From the NCBI RefSeq assembly GCF_007670255.1, contig NZ_SZVS01000002.1:372001-436000 (forward strand): 64,000 nt of DNA, in the 5' to 3' direction. Of this stretch, positions 15,015 to 25,237 are shown piece by piece. The number at the start of each line of letters is the position of its first letter. The stretch's first letter is position 1. The position numbers were made by a program, and so were the translations under genes. The notes beneath the pieces were generated by a model that had not been told where the DNA came from, ran no database searches, and saw nothing but the letters and a program-made list of their open reading frames with translations. Origin of the DNA: Paenarthrobacter nicotinovorans. GTDB lineage: Bacteria > Actinomycetota > Actinomycetes > Actinomycetales > Micrococcaceae.

Positions 15015-16490
15015 CTACATCCCGTGTCGTCGTGCATGGGCCAAAGCGCGGAACCAGTAGAACGACTCCTTCGGGGTCCGCTCCAACGTCTCGAAGTCCA
15101 CATGGACCAGGCCGAACCGCTGCGAGTAGCCCGCGGCCCACTCAAAGTTGTCCAGCAGGGTCCAGACGTAGTAGCCGCGCAGATCCACCCCTTCCGCCAC
15201 GCCGCCCGGGCCGGCTGCCGTGACGGCGTGTCCCAAGTGCTCAGCCAGATAGGTGATGCGGTTGGTGTCCTGGATGGCCCCGTCCACGTGGGCCGGCTCC
15301 GGAAAGCTGGCGCCGCCCTCCGTGATGTACACAGGGGGCAGGGCAGAGCCATACCGCTCGTTCATTTCCTGGAGCACCGTGGCGAGCTGCTCAGGTGCCT
15401 CGGGCCAGCCGAAGCCTGTGGTTTCGTATTCCTGGTAGGCAGCCAGGTGGAACGGAACGTTGCCCATCTCTTCTGCCTGCCCTGTGGGTATCTCGGCAGG
15501 CCCGCGTCCGGAAGCCACTTTGATGGGGTAGTAGTAATTCAGTCCATAGAAATCCAGGGGCTGGCTGATGGTCTCAAGATCGCCGTCGAGTACCGGACCC
15601 AGGGAGCGGAACCAGGGCCACAGAGGAAGTGACGGCTTGGGGTATTGGCCCAAGAGGACTGCATCGGCGTAGATGCGGTTCAGTATCATGTCCAGTGCCT
15701 CGGCCATCAGTCGGTCCGACAGGCGGCTGCTCGCTGGCCGCACCGGGGAGTGCATGTTGGACAGCCCGATCTGTCCTTTGACACCTTCTGCCCTGAGGGC
15801 CTTGACGGCCAGCCCATGGCCCAACAACTGGTGATGTGCGGCAGGGAGGCAGTCAAACAGGAGTTGGCGGCCAGGGGCGTGGGCCCCAAGTGCGTAGCCT
15901 TGCAGGGTCACTGAAACGGGTTCGTTCACCGTGACCCAGTGCTCGACGCGGTCCCCGAAGTGACGGGCGGCAATCGCGGCATAGTCTGCGAGCCGCTGGG
16001 AGGTGTCCCGGTTCATCCAGCCGCCCGCATGCTCAAGGGGGAGCGGGGTATCCCAGTGGTAAAGAGTGACCATGGGGGAGATGCCCGCCGCCAGGAGCTT
16101 GTCCAGCAGGCGGTCGTAGAAGTCCAGGCCCCGCTGGTTGACGGCACCTTGGCCATCCGGCTGGATGCGTGGCCAGGAAAGCGAGAGGCGGTAGGAGTCC
16201 ACGCCCAGCTCCTGCATCAGGGCGATGTCCTCGTCGGCGCGGTTGTAGTGGTCGCACGCGACCGCGGGGGAGCCGCCGTCGACTATTGCTCCTGGCTTTT
16301 CCGCGAACGCATCCCAACCGGAGGGGCCGCGGCCGTCGGCCGTGAGGGAACCTTCGATCTGGAAGGCGGCCGCTGCGACGCCCAGCGTGAAACCCGGCCG
16401 CAAGCGTGCAGCGAGATCTTCCACTGAGCCTGAATCCCGGACGGACATGCCACCATCATCCCCACTTGGCGGGGGCCGGGCAATGGACAT
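15015..16490 (-). CDS. Glycoside hydrolase family 1 beta-glucosidase
   Basis: A GH1 (beta/alpha)8-barrel enzyme of 491 residues, probably cytoplasmic since no signal peptide is seen, that hydrolyses aryl-beta-glucosides or cello-oligosaccharides. The N-terminal FTLGVAAAAFQIEG block, the acid/base motif TVNEP (Glu190) and the nucleophile motif ITEGG (Glu391) are visible, together with the WTLLDNFEWAAGYSQRFGL C-terminal signature. The usual ITENG is ITEGG here. An in-frame ATG at 16448, with GGGGATG upstream, is an equally good or better start than 16490. It reads towards the preceding plus-strand genes and stands alone. Confidence 0.9.
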   Translation of the reverse strand: MSIARPPPSGDDGGMSVRDSGSVEDLAARLRPGFTLGVAAAAFQIEGSLTADGRGPSGWDAFAEKPGAIVDGGSPAVACDHYNRADEDIALMQELGVDSYRLSLSWPRIQPDGQGAVNQRGLDFYDRLLDKLLAAGISPMVTLYHWDTPLPLEHAGGWMNRDTSQRLADYAAIAARHFGDRVEHWVTVNEPVSVTLQGYALGAHAPGRQLLFDCLPAAHHQLLGHGLAVKALRAEGVKGQIGLSNMHSPVRPASSRLSDRLMAEALDMILNRIYADAVLLGQYPKPSLPLWPWFRSLGPVLDGDLETISQPLDFYGLNYYYPIKVASGRGPAEIPTGQAEEMGNVPFHLAAYQEYETTGFGWPEAPEQLATVLQEMNERYGSALPPVYITEGGASFPEPAHVDGAIQDTNRITYLAEHLGHAVTAAGPGGVAEGVDLRGYYVWTLLDNFEWAAGYSQRFGLVHVDFETLERTPKESFYWFRALAHARRHGM

Positions 16491-16831
16491 TCCGGGCCCG
16501 ATTGGCCTTTGCTCCGGATTTCCGCCATACTGGATGAGTTGTTCAAGTGCTTCTTCGTGTCCCGATCCGGATAATGCCGGGTGTCAGGGTCCAGGTTGAA
16601 GCCCAAACATAACCCTGAACCCCATGGAATGCGGTCGAGTCTGCGTGGAAATCGCGACACGCCCGACCGCGGGGGTCGGTGCGCCGGCAGGTTGAGGAAC
16701 CCGGAATTTCCGGATTCAGCTTGTGCGGCGTGTGGTGGTAATACCTCAAACGCCTCGGCGGCCACATCAACAGGTAAGTAAACAGAGCAGCCCTAACTAG
16801 AGCAGCACTAGCTGAAAGAGAGTCAGGCGAC
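16491..16831. other. Intergenic region ahead of the S10 operon (341 bp)
   Basis: This gap separates the divergent beta-glucosidase gene and rpsJ and must contain the S10 operon promoter. A possible pair is TTCAGC (16715-16720), 18 bases, TAATAC (16739-16744), but neither box is strong. A short hairpin (CCGACC with GGTCGG) lies near 16662-16678. No coding sequence is convincing. Confidence 0.5.
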
Positions 16832-17140
16832 ATGGCGGGACAAAAAATCCGCATCCGGCTGAAGTCATATGACCACGAGGTCATTGATGTTTCAGCGCGG
16901 AAGATCGTTGAGACGGTCACGCGCGCAGGCGCAACGGTAGTCGGCCCGGTGCCGCTGCCCACGGAGAAGAACGTTTACTGCGTTATTCGCTCTCCTCACA
17001 AGTACAAGGACAGCCGTGAGCACTTCGAAATGCGTACTCACAAGCGTCTGATCGACATCATCGACCCCACGCCGAAGGCCGTTGACTCGCTTATGCGTCT
17101 CGACCTGCCTGCAGACGTGAACATCGAAATCAAGCTCTAG
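16832..17140 (+). CDS. rpsJ: 30S ribosomal protein S10
   Basis: S10, 102 residues, is a 30S head protein (also NusE in antitermination). The N-terminus [19 protein letters not shown] and the internal [32 protein letters not shown] block are diagnostic. It is first in the S10 operon; rplC follows after 17 bases. Confidence 0.98.
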
Positions 17141-17157
17141 GGAGGTGCTGAGAGACT

Positions 17158-17808
17158 ATGACCGCAACCCGTAACGTAAAGGGCCTGCTGGGCACGAAGC
17201 TCGGCATGACCCAGGTCTGGGACGAGAACAACAAGCTCATCCCGGTAACTGTCGTCCAGGCTGACTCCAACGTCATCACGCAGCTGCGCAACGCAGACGT
17301 CGATGGCTATGTCGCCGTCCAGATCGGCTACGGCCAGATCGACCCCCGCAAGGTCACCAAGCCGCTGGCTGGTCACTTTGAAAAGGCTGGCGTTACCCCT
17401 CGCCGCCACGTCGTCGAACTGCGTACCGCAGACGCCGCATCCTACGAGCTGGGCCAGGAGCTCTCTGTTGAGATCTTCGAAGCCGGCCAGAAGATCGACG
17501 TCGTCGGCACCTCCAAGGGTAAGGGCTTCGCCGGTGTTATGAAGCGTCACGGCTTCTCCGGTGTTGGCGCCTCCCACGGTGCCCACAAGAACCACCGTAA
17601 GCCTGGCTCCATCGGTGGCGCATCCACCCCGAGCCGCGTCTTCAAGGGCCTGAAAATGGCCGGCCGCATGGGCGCCGAGCGTCACACCACGCTGAACCTC
17701 ACGGTTCACGCTGTTGACGTTGAGAAGTCGCTGCTCCTTATCAAGGGTGCCGTCCCCGGCGCCCGCGGCCAGGTCGTACTCGTACGTTCCGCCGTGAAGG
17801 GAGCCTAG
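17158..17808 (+). CDS. rplC: 50S ribosomal protein L3
   Basis: L3, 216 residues, initiates 50S assembly near the peptidyl-transferase centre. The start [16 protein letters not shown] and the loop around [23 protein letters not shown], which reaches into the rRNA core, are typical. GGGAGG lies about 11 bases before the ATG, directly after the rpsJ stop. Confidence 0.98.
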   Translation: MTATRNVKGLLGTKLGMTQVWDENNKLIPVTVVQADSNVITQLRNADVDGYVAVQIGYGQIDPRKVTKPLAGHFEKAGVTPRRHVVELRTADAASYELGQELSVEIFEAGQKIDVVGTSKGKGFAGVMKRHGFSGVGASHGAHKNHRKPGSIGGASTPSRVFKGLKMAGRMGAERHTTLNLTVHAVDVEKSLLLIKGAVPGARGQVVLVRSAVKGA

Positions 17809-17812
17809 TTCA

Positions 17813-18430
17813 ATGACTAGCACTGTCAAGGTAGACCTGCCTGCAGAGATCTTCGACGTCCAGACCAACGTGCCGCTGCTGCACCAGGTCGTCGTCGCAC
17901 AGCTCGCTGCTGCACGCCAGGGTACCCACAAGACGAAGACCCGCGCTGAGGTTTCCGGTGCAGGTCGCAAGCCGTTCAAGCAGAAGGGCACCGGCCGCGC
18001 CCGTCAGGGTTCCATCCGTGCTCCTCACATGACCGGCGGTGGCATCGTCCACGGTCCCACCCCGCGCGACTACACCCAGCGCACCCCCAAGAAGATGAAG
18101 GCTGCTGCTCTCCGCGGTGCCCTCTCTGACCGCGCCCGCAACGGCCGCATCCACGTCATCGCTGAACTGGTCGCCGGCACCAAGCCGTCCGCCAAGGACG
18201 CACTGGCTTCGCTGCGCTCCGTCACCGAGCGCAAGAACCTGCTCGTCGTTATCGAGCGCGCCAACGATGTTGCTGCACTGTCCGTGCGCAACCTCCAGGA
18301 TGTTCACGTTCTGTACGCAGACCAGCTGAACACCTACGACGTGCTCATCTCCGACGACGTGGTCTTCACCAAGGCTGCTTTCGAGGCGTTCGTCGCTGAC
18401 AAGGCAAAGAACGAGGAGGCCTCCAAGTGA
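17813..18430 (+). CDS. rplD: 50S ribosomal protein L4
   Basis: L4, 205 residues, lines the peptide exit tunnel. The extended loop [31 protein letters not shown] is clear. In enterobacteria L4 represses the S10 operon; whether this applies here cannot be read. It starts four bases after rplC and overlaps rplW by four bases. Confidence 0.97.
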   Translation: MTSTVKVDLPAEIFDVQTNVPLLHQVVVAQLAAARQGTHKTKTRAEVSGAGRKPFKQKGTGRARQGSIRAPHMTGGGIVHGPTPRDYTQRTPKKMKAAALRGALSDRARNGRIHVIAELVAGTKPSAKDALASLRSVTERKNLLVVIERANDVAALSVRNLQDVHVLYADQLNTYDVLISDDVVFTKAAFEAFVADKAKNEEASK

Positions 18431-18732
18431 GCGTAACCACCATCAAGGATCCGCGCGACGTCGTGCTTGCACCCGTCGTTTCGGAAAAGAGCTACGGTCT
18501 GATCGACGAAGGCAAGTACACCTTCCTGGTGGACCCTCGCTCGAACAAGACCGAGATCAAGCTGGCCGTTGAGAAGATCTTCTCGGTCAAAGTTGACTCG
18601 ATCAACACCATCAACCGTGCCGGTAAGCGCAAGCGCACCAAATTCGGCTGGGGACAGCGCAAGAGCACCAAGCGTGCGATTGTCACCCTCAAAGAAGGCA
18701 CAATCGACATCTTCGGCGGTCCGCTCGCGTAG
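18427..18732 (+). CDS. rplW: 50S ribosomal protein L23
   Basis: L23, 101 residues, lies at the tunnel exit and docks trigger factor and SRP. Its GTG start overlaps the rplD stop (GTGA), indicating translational coupling. The core ([36 protein letters not shown]) is typical. Confidence 0.97.
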   Translation: MSVTTIKDPRDVVLAPVVSEKSYGLIDEGKYTFLVDPRSNKTEIKLAVEKIFSVKVDSINTINRAGKRKRTKFGWGQRKSTKRAIVTLKEGTIDIFGGPLA

Positions 18733-18761
18733 CGGAGACCACTTTAACGAGGAAATAAATT

Positions 18762-19601
18762 ATGGGAATCCGTAAATACAAGCCGACTACCCCGGGCCGC
18801 CGCGGCTCGAGCGTAGCCGACTTTGCTGAAATCACGCGATCGACTCCGGAAAAGTCGTTGCTGCGTCCGCTGCACAAGACCGGCGGCCGTAACAACACCG
18901 GTAAGATCACCACCCGTCACAAGGGTGGTGGGCACAAGCGCCAGTACCGTCTGATCGACTTCCGTCGTCACGACAAGGACGGCATCAACGCCCGCGTAGC
19001 CGAAATTGAGTACGATCCGAACCGTACGGCACGTATCGCTCTCCTGCACTACGTTGATGGCACCAAGCGTTACATCATCGCCCCCAACAAGCTGTCCCAG
19101 GGTGACTTCGTCGAGGCTGGCCCCGACGCTGACATCAAGCCGGGCAACAACCTGCCGCTGCGCAACATCCCGGTTGGTACCGTAATCCACGCAGTTGAAC
19201 TGCGTCCGGGTGGCGGCGCCAAGATGGCCCGTTCCGCAGGTGCCTCGGTACAGCTCGTCGCAAAGGAAGGCCGTTTCGCCCAGCTGCGTCTGCCCTCCGG
19301 TGAAATCCGCAACGTTGACGTGCGCTGCCGCGCAACCGTCGGCGAGGTCGGCAACGCCGAGCAGTCGAACATCAACTGGGGCAAGGCCGGCCGTATGCGC
19401 TGGAAGGGCGTTCGCCCGACCGTCCGTGGTGTAGCCATGAACCCGGTTGACCACCCGCACGGTGGTGGTGAAGGTAAGACTTCCGGTGGACGTCACCCGG
19501 TTAACCCGAACGGCAAGCCCGAGGGCCGTACCCGCCGTCCGAACAAAGAGAGCGACAAGCTTATTGTTCGTCGCCGCCGTACTGGCAAGAACAAGCGATA
19601 G
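18762..19601 (+). CDS. rplB: 50S ribosomal protein L2
   Basis: L2, 279 residues, is needed for subunit association and peptidyl transfer. The C-terminal [16 protein letters not shown] segment contains the conserved histidine next to the catalytic centre. [18 protein letters not shown] is the expected actinobacterial start, with ACGAGGA upstream. Confidence 0.98.
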   Translation: MGIRKYKPTTPGRRGSSVADFAEITRSTPEKSLLRPLHKTGGRNNTGKITTRHKGGGHKRQYRLIDFRRHDKDGINARVAEIEYDPNRTARIALLHYVDGTKRYIIAPNKLSQGDFVEAGPDADIKPGNNLPLRNIPVGTVIHAVELRPGGGAKMARSAGASVQLVAKEGRFAQLRLPSGEIRNVDVRCRATVGEVGNAEQSNINWGKAGRMRWKGVRPTVRGVAMNPVDHPHGGGEGKTSGGRHPVNPNGKPEGRTRRPNKESDKLIVRRRRTGKNKR

Positions 19602-19613
19602 GAGCCTGGAGAC

Positions 19614-19895
19614 ATGCCACGCAGCCTGAAAAAAGGTCCTTTCGTTGACCAGCACCTCTTTGTGAAGGTCGCACGGGAAAACGATAAGGGCACCAAGAAC
19701 GTCATCAAGACCTGGTCCCGTCGTTCGATGATCATCCCCGACATGCTCGGGCACACGATCGCCGTACACGACGGACGCAAGCACATCCCGGTGTTTGTCA
19801 CTGAGTCGATGGTCGGGCACAAGCTCGGCGAATTCGCTCCCACGCGGACATTCCGCGGCCATGTTAAGGACGACCGTAAGGGCAAGCGCCGCTAA
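19614..19895 (+). CDS. rpsS: 30S ribosomal protein S19
   Basis: S19, 93 residues, in the 30S head. [19 protein letters not shown] and the [16 protein letters not shown] motif are diagnostic. Twelve bases separate it from rplB, with a GGAGCC ribosome binding site in the gap. Confidence 0.98.
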   Translation: MPRSLKKGPFVDQHLFVKVARENDKGTKNVIKTWSRRSMIIPDMLGHTIAVHDGRKHIPVFVTESMVGHKLGEFAPTRTFRGHVKDDRKGKRR

Positions 19896-19934
19896 GGCGC
19901 CTGACTTTACGTCTTAGACGAGAGAAGGAAAGCA

Positions 19935-20300
19935 ATGGAAGCCAAGGCTATTGCGCGTCACATCCGCGTAACGCCTATGAAGGCCCGGCGCGTCGTCAAC
20001 CTTGTTCGTGGCAAGCAAGCGAATGAGGCTCTGGCAATTCTGAAGTTTGCCCCGCAGGCAGCTTCGGAGCCGGTATTCAAGGTACTTCAGTCGGCAATGG
20101 CCAACGCACGTGTCCTCGCGGACCGTGACGGCGTTGCATTCGACGACAGCGACCTGTTCATCAGCGAAGCATTCGTTGACGAAGGCCCGACCATGAAGCG
20201 GTTCCAGCCGCGTGCCCAGGGCCGCGCCTACCGCATCAGGAAGCGGACCAGCCACATCACTTTGGTCGTGGCAACCCCGGAGAAAGAGGAGGCTCGCTAA
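19935..20300 (+). CDS. rplV: 50S ribosomal protein L22
   Basis: L22, 121 residues, has a long hairpin in the exit tunnel that contributes to macrolide sensitivity. The C-terminal [21 protein letters not shown] is the tunnel hairpin and looks normal. Its stop is immediately followed by the rpsC GTG. Confidence 0.97.
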   Translation: MEAKAIARHIRVTPMKARRVVNLVRGKQANEALAILKFAPQAASEPVFKVLQSAMANARVLADRDGVAFDDSDLFISEAFVDEGPTMKRFQPRAQGRAYRIRKRTSHITLVVATPEKEEAR

Positions 20301-21122
20301 GTGGGACAGAAAGTAAACCCGCACGGGTTCCGACTCGGCATCACCACCGACCACGTTTCGCACTGGTTCGCTGACAGCACCAAGCCCGGACAGCGCTACA
20401 AGGACTTCGTCCGCGAGGACATCAAGATCCGCCAGCTCATGTCCACGGGCATGGAGCGCGCCGGCATCGCCAAGGTCGAGATCGAGCGCACCCGTGACCG
20501 TGTCCGCGTGGACATCCACACGGCACGCCCGGGTATCGTTATCGGCCGCCGCGGCGCCGAAGCAGACCGCATCCGCGGCGAGCTCGAAAAGCTCACCGGC
20601 AAGCAGGTCCAGCTGAACATCCTCGAGGTCAAGAACCCCGAGATGGAAGCACAGCTTGTTGCCCAGGGCATCGCTGAGCAGCTGACTTCCCGCGTGGCTT
20701 TCCGCCGTGCGATGAAGAAGGCAATGCAGTCCGCACAGCGCGCAGGTGCCAAGGGCATCCGTGTTGCTTGCTCGGGCCGTCTGGGTGGCGCAGAAATGTC
20801 CCGCTCGGAGTTCTACCGCGAAGGCCGTGTGCCCCTGCACACCCTCCGCGCGAACATCGACTACGGCTTCTACGAAGCCAAGACCACCTTCGGCCGCATC
20901 GGTGTGAAGGTCTGGATCTACAAGGGTGACGTAACCGCCAAGGAACTGGCCCAGCAGGCAGCTGCTGCTCCGTCCCGTGGCCGTGCAGGAGACCGTCCGG
21001 GCCGCCCGGGTGGCGACCGCCGTCGTCGTAACGACCGTCCGGCAGCTGAGGCAGCACCTGCTGCCGTTGAAGCACCGGCCGCTGAAGCTGCTGCTCCGGC
21101 AGCAGAAGGAGGACAGGCTTAA
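20301..21122 (+). CDS. rpsC: 30S ribosomal protein S3
   Basis: S3, 273 residues, lies at the mRNA entry. [14 protein letters not shown] and the KH-domain motif [13 protein letters not shown] are clear. It is longer than the roughly 233-residue E. coli protein because of a C-terminal tail, from about residue 220, rich in Arg/Gly and then Ala/Pro/Glu. GTG start directly after the rplV stop. Confidence 0.97.
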   Translation: MGQKVNPHGFRLGITTDHVSHWFADSTKPGQRYKDFVREDIKIRQLMSTGMERAGIAKVEIERTRDRVRVDIHTARPGIVIGRRGAEADRIRGELEKLTGKQVQLNILEVKNPEMEAQLVAQGIAEQLTSRVAFRRAMKKAMQSAQRAGAKGIRVACSGRLGGAEMSRSEFYREGRVPLHTLRANIDYGFYEAKTTFGRIGVKVWIYKGDVTAKELAQQAAAAPSRGRAGDRPGRPGGDRRRRNDRPAAEAAPAAVEAPAAEAAAPAAEGGQA

Positions 21123-21539
21123 ATGCTTATCCCACGTCGAGTCAAGCACCGTAAGCAGCACCACCCGGGTCGTTCCGGCGCTGCTACGGGCGGCACCAAG
21201 GTCAGCTTCGGTGAGTTCGGTATCCAGGCCCTGAGCCCGGCATACGTTACGAACCGTCAGATCGAGTCCGCTCGTATCGCGATGACCCGCCACATCAAGC
21301 GTGGCGGTAAGGTCTGGATCAACATCTACCCGGACCGTCCGCTGACGAAGAAGCCTGCTGAAACCCGTATGGGTTCCGGTAAGGGTTCTCCGGAATGGTG
21401 GGTCGCAAACGTCAAGCCGGGCCGGGTTCTCTTCGAACTCTCCGGTGTCAATGAAGAGGTAGCTCGCGAGGCCCTGCGCCTGGCAATCCACAAGCTGCCG
21501 TTGAAGGCACGCATTGTGCGTCGCGAAGGTGGTGAATAG
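21123..21539 (+). CDS. rplP: 50S ribosomal protein L16
   Basis: L16, 138 residues, binds near the A site. [19 protein letters not shown] and the [19 protein letters not shown] block are diagnostic. ATG begins directly after the rpsC stop. Confidence 0.98.
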   Translation: MLIPRRVKHRKQHHPGRSGAATGGTKVSFGEFGIQALSPAYVTNRQIESARIAMTRHIKRGGKVWINIYPDRPLTKKPAETRMGSGKGSPEWWVANVKPGRVLFELSGVNEEVAREALRLAIHKLPLKARIVRREGGE

Positions 21540-21541
21540 AA

Positions 21542-21862
21542 ATGGCAGTAGGGTCGAAGGATCTCGCACCCGCACAGCTGGACGGTTTCGACAACGAGCG
21601 TCTCGTTGAAGAACTCCGCAAGTCCAAGGAAGAGCTGTTCAACCTGCGTTTCCAGTCCGCCACCGGACAGCTGGAGAACCACGGTCGCCTGCGCGCGGTA
21701 AAGAAGGACATCGCACGCATCTACACCGTTCTCCGTGAGCGCGAGCTGGGCATTCGTGCCGAGGTTGCCGCACCGGTTGTGGAAGCCAAGGAAGAAAAGA
21801 AGTCCAAGAAGGCTGCCAAGGCTGAAAAGGCCGAGGTTGAAGCTGGAGAGGACGCCAAGTGA
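21542..21862 (+). CDS. rpmC: 50S ribosomal protein L29, extended
   Basis: L29, 106 residues against the usual 65-75. The core [48 protein letters not shown] is standard; residues after about 80 are a Lys/Ala/Glu-rich extension of the sort found in this family of bacteria. It overlaps rpsQ by four bases. Confidence 0.95.
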   Translation: MAVGSKDLAPAQLDGFDNERLVEELRKSKEELFNLRFQSATGQLENHGRLRAVKKDIARIYTVLRERELGIRAEVAAPVVEAKEEKKSKKAAKAEKAEVEAGEDAK

Positions 21863-22155
21863 GCGAGAAGGAAAACGTGACGGAAGCAGCAGCCAGCGCT
21901 GAACAGCGCGGTTACCGTAAGACGCGTCGCGGCTACGTTGTCTCCGACAAGATGGAAAAGACCATCGTTGTCGAGGTTGAAGACCGCGTGAAGCACGCTC
22001 TGTACGGCAAGGTTATTCGCCGCACCTCGAAGATCAAGGCTCACGACGAGCAGAACACCGCCGGCATCGGCGACCTCGTTCTGATCGCCGAGACCCGCCC
22101 GCTGTCCGCTACCAAGCGGTTCCGCCTGGTGGAGATCCTCGAAAAGGCCAAGTAA
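21859..22155 (+). CDS. rpsQ: 30S ribosomal protein S17
   Basis: S17, 98 residues, with a short acidic/alanine N-terminal addition before the core [39 protein letters not shown]. The GTG start overlaps the rpmC stop. A strong hairpin follows and closes the S10 operon. Confidence 0.97.
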   Translation: MSEKENVTEAAASAEQRGYRKTRRGYVVSDKMEKTIVVEVEDRVKHALYGKVIRRTSKIKAHDEQNTAGIGDLVLIAETRPLSATKRFRLVEILEKAK

Positions 22156-22508
22156 ATCCGACGCCGGGCCCGCCCGGCTTGGATTCACTGGAAAGGTCCG
22201 CATTCCCTACGGAATGCGGACCTTTCCGCGTTCCTGCCCGTTTCGGTCGAGGGCTCAAAACGTGCTAGGATATTGAGTTTGTATGGCGCCATTAGTGCGT
22301 CGTCAACCACCTCGTAAACAATCGTGCCGCTGCATACTGCCCCGCGCAGAGTTTTCTGCAAGGGAAGCTGATGCTCGTGGCACGGGCGTTTAGGCCTGTT
22401 CTGGCAAAATCCAGGCAGGTCAAGAGACACCCCGATCAACCGTTCCGCAAGGCTCATTCCGTATGCATGATTTCGGTCTGAGAACCGGCGCGACGCAAGG
22501 AGTAGAAA
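22156..22508 (+). other. S10-spc intergenic region (353 bp)
   Basis: It holds the hairpin after rpsQ, then a candidate promoter with TTCGGT (22242-22247), 18 bases and TAGGAT (22266-22271), and a leader of about 235 bases ahead of rplN. No convincing coding sequence is present. A leader this long could carry regulatory RNA structure, but none was recognised. Confidence 0.5.
22190..22227 (+). terminator. Terminator after rpsQ
   Basis: A perfect 17-bp stem (22190-22206 with 22211-22227) and a CTAC loop, 34 bases after rpsQ. No T-run follows, so it is a U-less or partial terminator that separates the S10 and spc units. Confidence 0.7.
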
Positions 22509-22877
22509 TTGATTCAGCAGGAGTCGCGACTGAAGGTCGCCGACAACACGGGTGCTAAGGAAATCCTTACCATTCGCGTTCTCGGTGGATCCGGCCGTCG
22601 CTACGCAGGCATCGGTGACGTCATCGTCGCCACCGTCAAGGACGCTATCCCTGGCGGAAACGTAAAGAAGGGTGACGTCGTCAAGGCCGTCATCGTTCGT
22701 ACCAAGAAGGAACGCCGCCGTGCGGATGGTTCCTACATCAAGTTTGACGAGAACGCAGCTGTGATCCTGAAGAACGACGGTGACCCCCGCGGTACCCGTA
22801 TCTTCGGCCCGGTTGGTCGTGAACTTCGCGACAAGAAGTTCATGAAGATCGTTTCGCTGGCCCCGGAGGTGCTCTAG
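22509..22877 (+). CDS. rplN: 50S ribosomal protein L14
   Basis: L14, 122 residues, the standard length, with [20 protein letters not shown]. The start codon is TTG at 22509, preceded by AAGGAG; no ATG or GTG lies nearby that would keep the conserved N-terminus. It opens the spc operon. Confidence 0.97.
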   Translation: MIQQESRLKVADNTGAKEILTIRVLGGSGRRYAGIGDVIVATVKDAIPGGNVKKGDVVKAVIVRTKKERRRADGSYIKFDENAAVILKNDGDPRGTRIFGPVGRELRDKKFMKIVSLAPEVL

Positions 22878-22880
22878 TCC

Positions 22881-23240
22881 ATGGCTAAGATCAAGAAGGG
22901 TGACCTCGTTCAGGTCATCACCGGCGCCAAGCAGGAACGCGGCGGCGACCGCGGCAAGCAGGGCAAGGTCCTGCGCGTATTCCCCGACACCAACCGCGTG
23001 CTGGTAGAGGGAATCAACCGCGTCACCAAGCACACCAAGGTTGGACAGTCGCAGCGCGGCACCAAGACCGGCGGCATCGAGGTTGTTGAAGCCCCGATCC
23101 ACGTCTCCAACGTTGCTCTGGTAGACCCGTCGACCAAGAAGCCGACCCGCGTTGGTTTCCGTCTCGACACCGTTGAGAAGGACGGCCGTACCAAGACCGT
23201 TCGCATCCGCGTGTCCAAGGCCACCGGGAAGGACATCTAA
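22881..23240 (+). CDS. rplX: 50S ribosomal protein L24
   Basis: L24, 119 residues, is an early 50S assembly protein. The KOW motif is seen in [32 protein letters not shown]. Its stop overlaps the rplE start by one base (TAATG). Confidence 0.97.
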   Translation: MAKIKKGDLVQVITGAKQERGGDRGKQGKVLRVFPDTNRVLVEGINRVTKHTKVGQSQRGTKTGGIEVVEAPIHVSNVALVDPSTKKPTRVGFRLDTVEKDGRTKTVRIRVSKATGKDI

Positions 23241-23818
23241 TGACTGAGACTCTCGAGACTCCAGTGAAGATCGTTCCGCGTCTGAAGACGAAGTACGCAG
23301 AGACCATCAAGAAGTCGCTGCAGGACGAATTCAACTACGCGAACGTGAACCAGGTTCCCCGCCTGGTGAAGGTTGTAGTGAACATGGGTGTTGGAGATGC
23401 CGCCAAGGACTCCAAGCTGATCGACGGCGCTGTCCGCGACCTCACCCTGATCACCGGCCAGAAGCCGCAGGTAACCAAGGCCCGCAAGTCGATCGCACAG
23501 TTCAAGCTGCGCGAAGGCATGCCGATCGGTGCACACGCAACTCTGCGTGGCGACCGCATGTGGGAATTCGTGGATCGTCTGGTTTCGCTGGCCCTGCCGC
23601 GTATCCGTGACTTCCGCGGCCTCAACGGCAAGCAGTTCGACGGTAATGGCAACTACACCTTCGGTCTGACCGAGCAGGTTATGTTCCACGAAATCGACCA
23701 GGACTCCATCGACCGCGTTCGCGGTATGGACATCACGGTTGTAACCACCGCCAAGACCGACGACGAAGGCCGCGCGCTGCTCAAGGCGCTTGGTTTCCCG
23801 TTCAAGACCGAAAACTAA
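23240..23818 (+). CDS. rplE: 50S ribosomal protein L5
   Basis: L5, 192 residues, binds 5S rRNA. The core [22 protein letters not shown] and the [23 protein letters not shown] block are typical. In most bacteria rpsN comes next; here the 78 bases after rplE contain no S14 gene. Confidence 0.97.
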   Translation: MTETLETPVKIVPRLKTKYAETIKKSLQDEFNYANVNQVPRLVKVVVNMGVGDAAKDSKLIDGAVRDLTLITGQKPQVTKARKSIAQFKLREGMPIGAHATLRGDRMWEFVDRLVSLALPRIRDFRGLNGKQFDGNGNYTFGLTEQVMFHEIDQDSIDRVRGMDITVVTTAKTDDEGRALLKALGFPFKTEN

Positions 23819-23896
23819 CTACGTGACAGGTCCGTCCGCGCAGGTTCGTAAGAACACGCGCAGCGGAAACCGGTACGAGGAAGGGCTATAGCCCAA

Positions 23897-24295
23897 ATGA
23901 CTATGACAGATCCTGTCGCAGACATGCTCACGCGTCTGCGCAATGCAAACTCGGCATACCACGACTCCGTGTCCATGCCGTACAGCAAACTGAAGGCACG
24001 CGTTGCCGACATCCTCAAGGCTGAAGGCTTCATTGCCGGCTGGAAGGAAGAGGACGCAGAGGTTGGCAAGAAGCTGACCATCGACCTGAAGTTCGGTCCG
24101 AACCGCGAGCGTTCCATCGCTGGCGTCCGCCGCATCTCCAAGCCGGGTCTCCGCGTTTACGCGAAGTCCACCAACCTGCCTCACGTGCTGGGTGGCCTGG
24201 GTATCGCAATCCTGTCCACCTCTTCCGGCCTCCTGACTGACAAGCAGGCCGGTAAGAAGGGCGTGGGCGGCGAAGTCCTCGCGTACGTCTGGTAA
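23897..24295 (+). CDS. rpsH: 30S ribosomal protein S8
   Basis: S8, 132 residues, is a primary 16S rRNA binder. [18 protein letters not shown] and the C-terminal [31 protein letters not shown] are diagnostic. The next in-frame ATG at 23903 is an alternative start. In enterobacteria S8 represses the spc operon. Confidence 0.97.
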   Translation: MTMTDPVADMLTRLRNANSAYHDSVSMPYSKLKARVADILKAEGFIAGWKEEDAEVGKKLTIDLKFGPNRERSIAGVRRISKPGLRVYAKSTNLPHVLGGLGIAILSTSSGLLTDKQAGKKGVGGEVLAYVW

Positions 24296-24313
24296 CGGGA
24301 AAGGAAGAGAATA

Positions 24314-24850
24314 ATGTCACGTATTGGACGTCTCCCCATCACCGTTCCTGCCGGAGTTGAGGTCAAGCTCGATGGCTCCGTCATCAGCGTCAAGGGTTCC
24401 AAGGGCGAGCTGAGCCACACTGTTGCCAGCCCGATCGAGGTCTCCCTGGAAGAGAACACTCTCACGGTCACCCGCCCGAACGACGAGCGCAACTCGCGTT
24501 CGCTGCACGGCCTGACCCGCACCCTGATCGCCAACATGATCCAGGGCGTTACCGAGGGCTACGAGAAGAAGCTTGAAATCGTTGGTACCGGTTACCGCGT
24601 TCAGGCCAAGGGTTCTGACCTGGAGTTCGCTCTGGGCTTCAGCCACCCGGTCAACGTCTCTGCACCCGAAGGCATCACCTTCGTAGTAGAGGGTCCGACC
24701 AAGCTCTCTGTTGCGGGTATCAACAAGCAGCAGGTCGGCGAGGTTGCTGCCAACATTCGCAAGCTGCGCAAGCCCGACCCCTACAAGGGCAAGGGTGTCC
24801 GTTACGCCGGCGAAGTCATCCGCCGCAAGGTCGGAAAGGCTGGTAAGTAA
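24314..24850 (+). CDS. rplF: 50S ribosomal protein L6
   Basis: L6, 178 residues, lies near the factor-binding site. [17 protein letters not shown] at the start and [26 protein letters not shown] at the end are standard. GGAAGAGA precedes the ATG. Confidence 0.98.
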   Translation: MSRIGRLPITVPAGVEVKLDGSVISVKGSKGELSHTVASPIEVSLEENTLTVTRPNDERNSRSLHGLTRTLIANMIQGVTEGYEKKLEIVGTGYRVQAKGSDLEFALGFSHPVNVSAPEGITFVVEGPTKLSVAGINKQQVGEVAANIRKLRKPDPYKGKGVRYAGEVIRRKVGKAGK

Positions 24851-24853
24851 ACC

Positions 24854-25237
24854 ATGGCCATCGCAATTAACAAGAAGCGTACGAACAAGAGCAAGTCGGC
24901 TGCACGCAACCGTCGCCAGCTTCGTATCCGCAAGCGCATCAGCGGCACGGCTGTACGTCCCCGTCTGGTCGTCAACCGTTCGGCACGCCACATCTTCGTC
25001 CAGGTTGTCGATGACAGCAAGGGTGTAACCGTGGCTTACGCTTCCACGTTGGAAGCTGACCTTCGCGCACTTGACGCAGACAAGACGGCCAAGGCCAAGC
25101 GCGTTGGCGAGCTCGTCGCAGAGCGCGCAAAGGCTGCAGGCGTCGAGGCTGTTGTCTTCGACCGTGGCGGTAACAAGTACCACGGCCGCATCGCCGCCGT
25201 CGCTGACGGTGCTCGCGAAGGTGGGCTGGCACTGTGA
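24854..25237 (+). CDS. rplR: 50S ribosomal protein L18
   Basis: L18, 127 residues, is a 5S rRNA-binding protein. The [18 protein letters not shown] block and the end [25 protein letters not shown] are diagnostic. It overlaps rpsE by four bases. Confidence 0.97.
   Translation: MAIAINKKRTNKSKSAARNRRQLRIRKRISGTAVRPRLVVNRSARHIFVQVVDDSKGVTVAYASTLEADLRALDADKTAKAKRVGELVAERAKAAGVEAVVFDRGGNKYHGRIAAVADGAREGGLAL

Noticed and set aside
19914..21575. A 553-codon minus-strand frame opposite rplV-rpsC-rplP
   Set aside because: Shadow of ribosomal genes; no start site or domain is recognisable.
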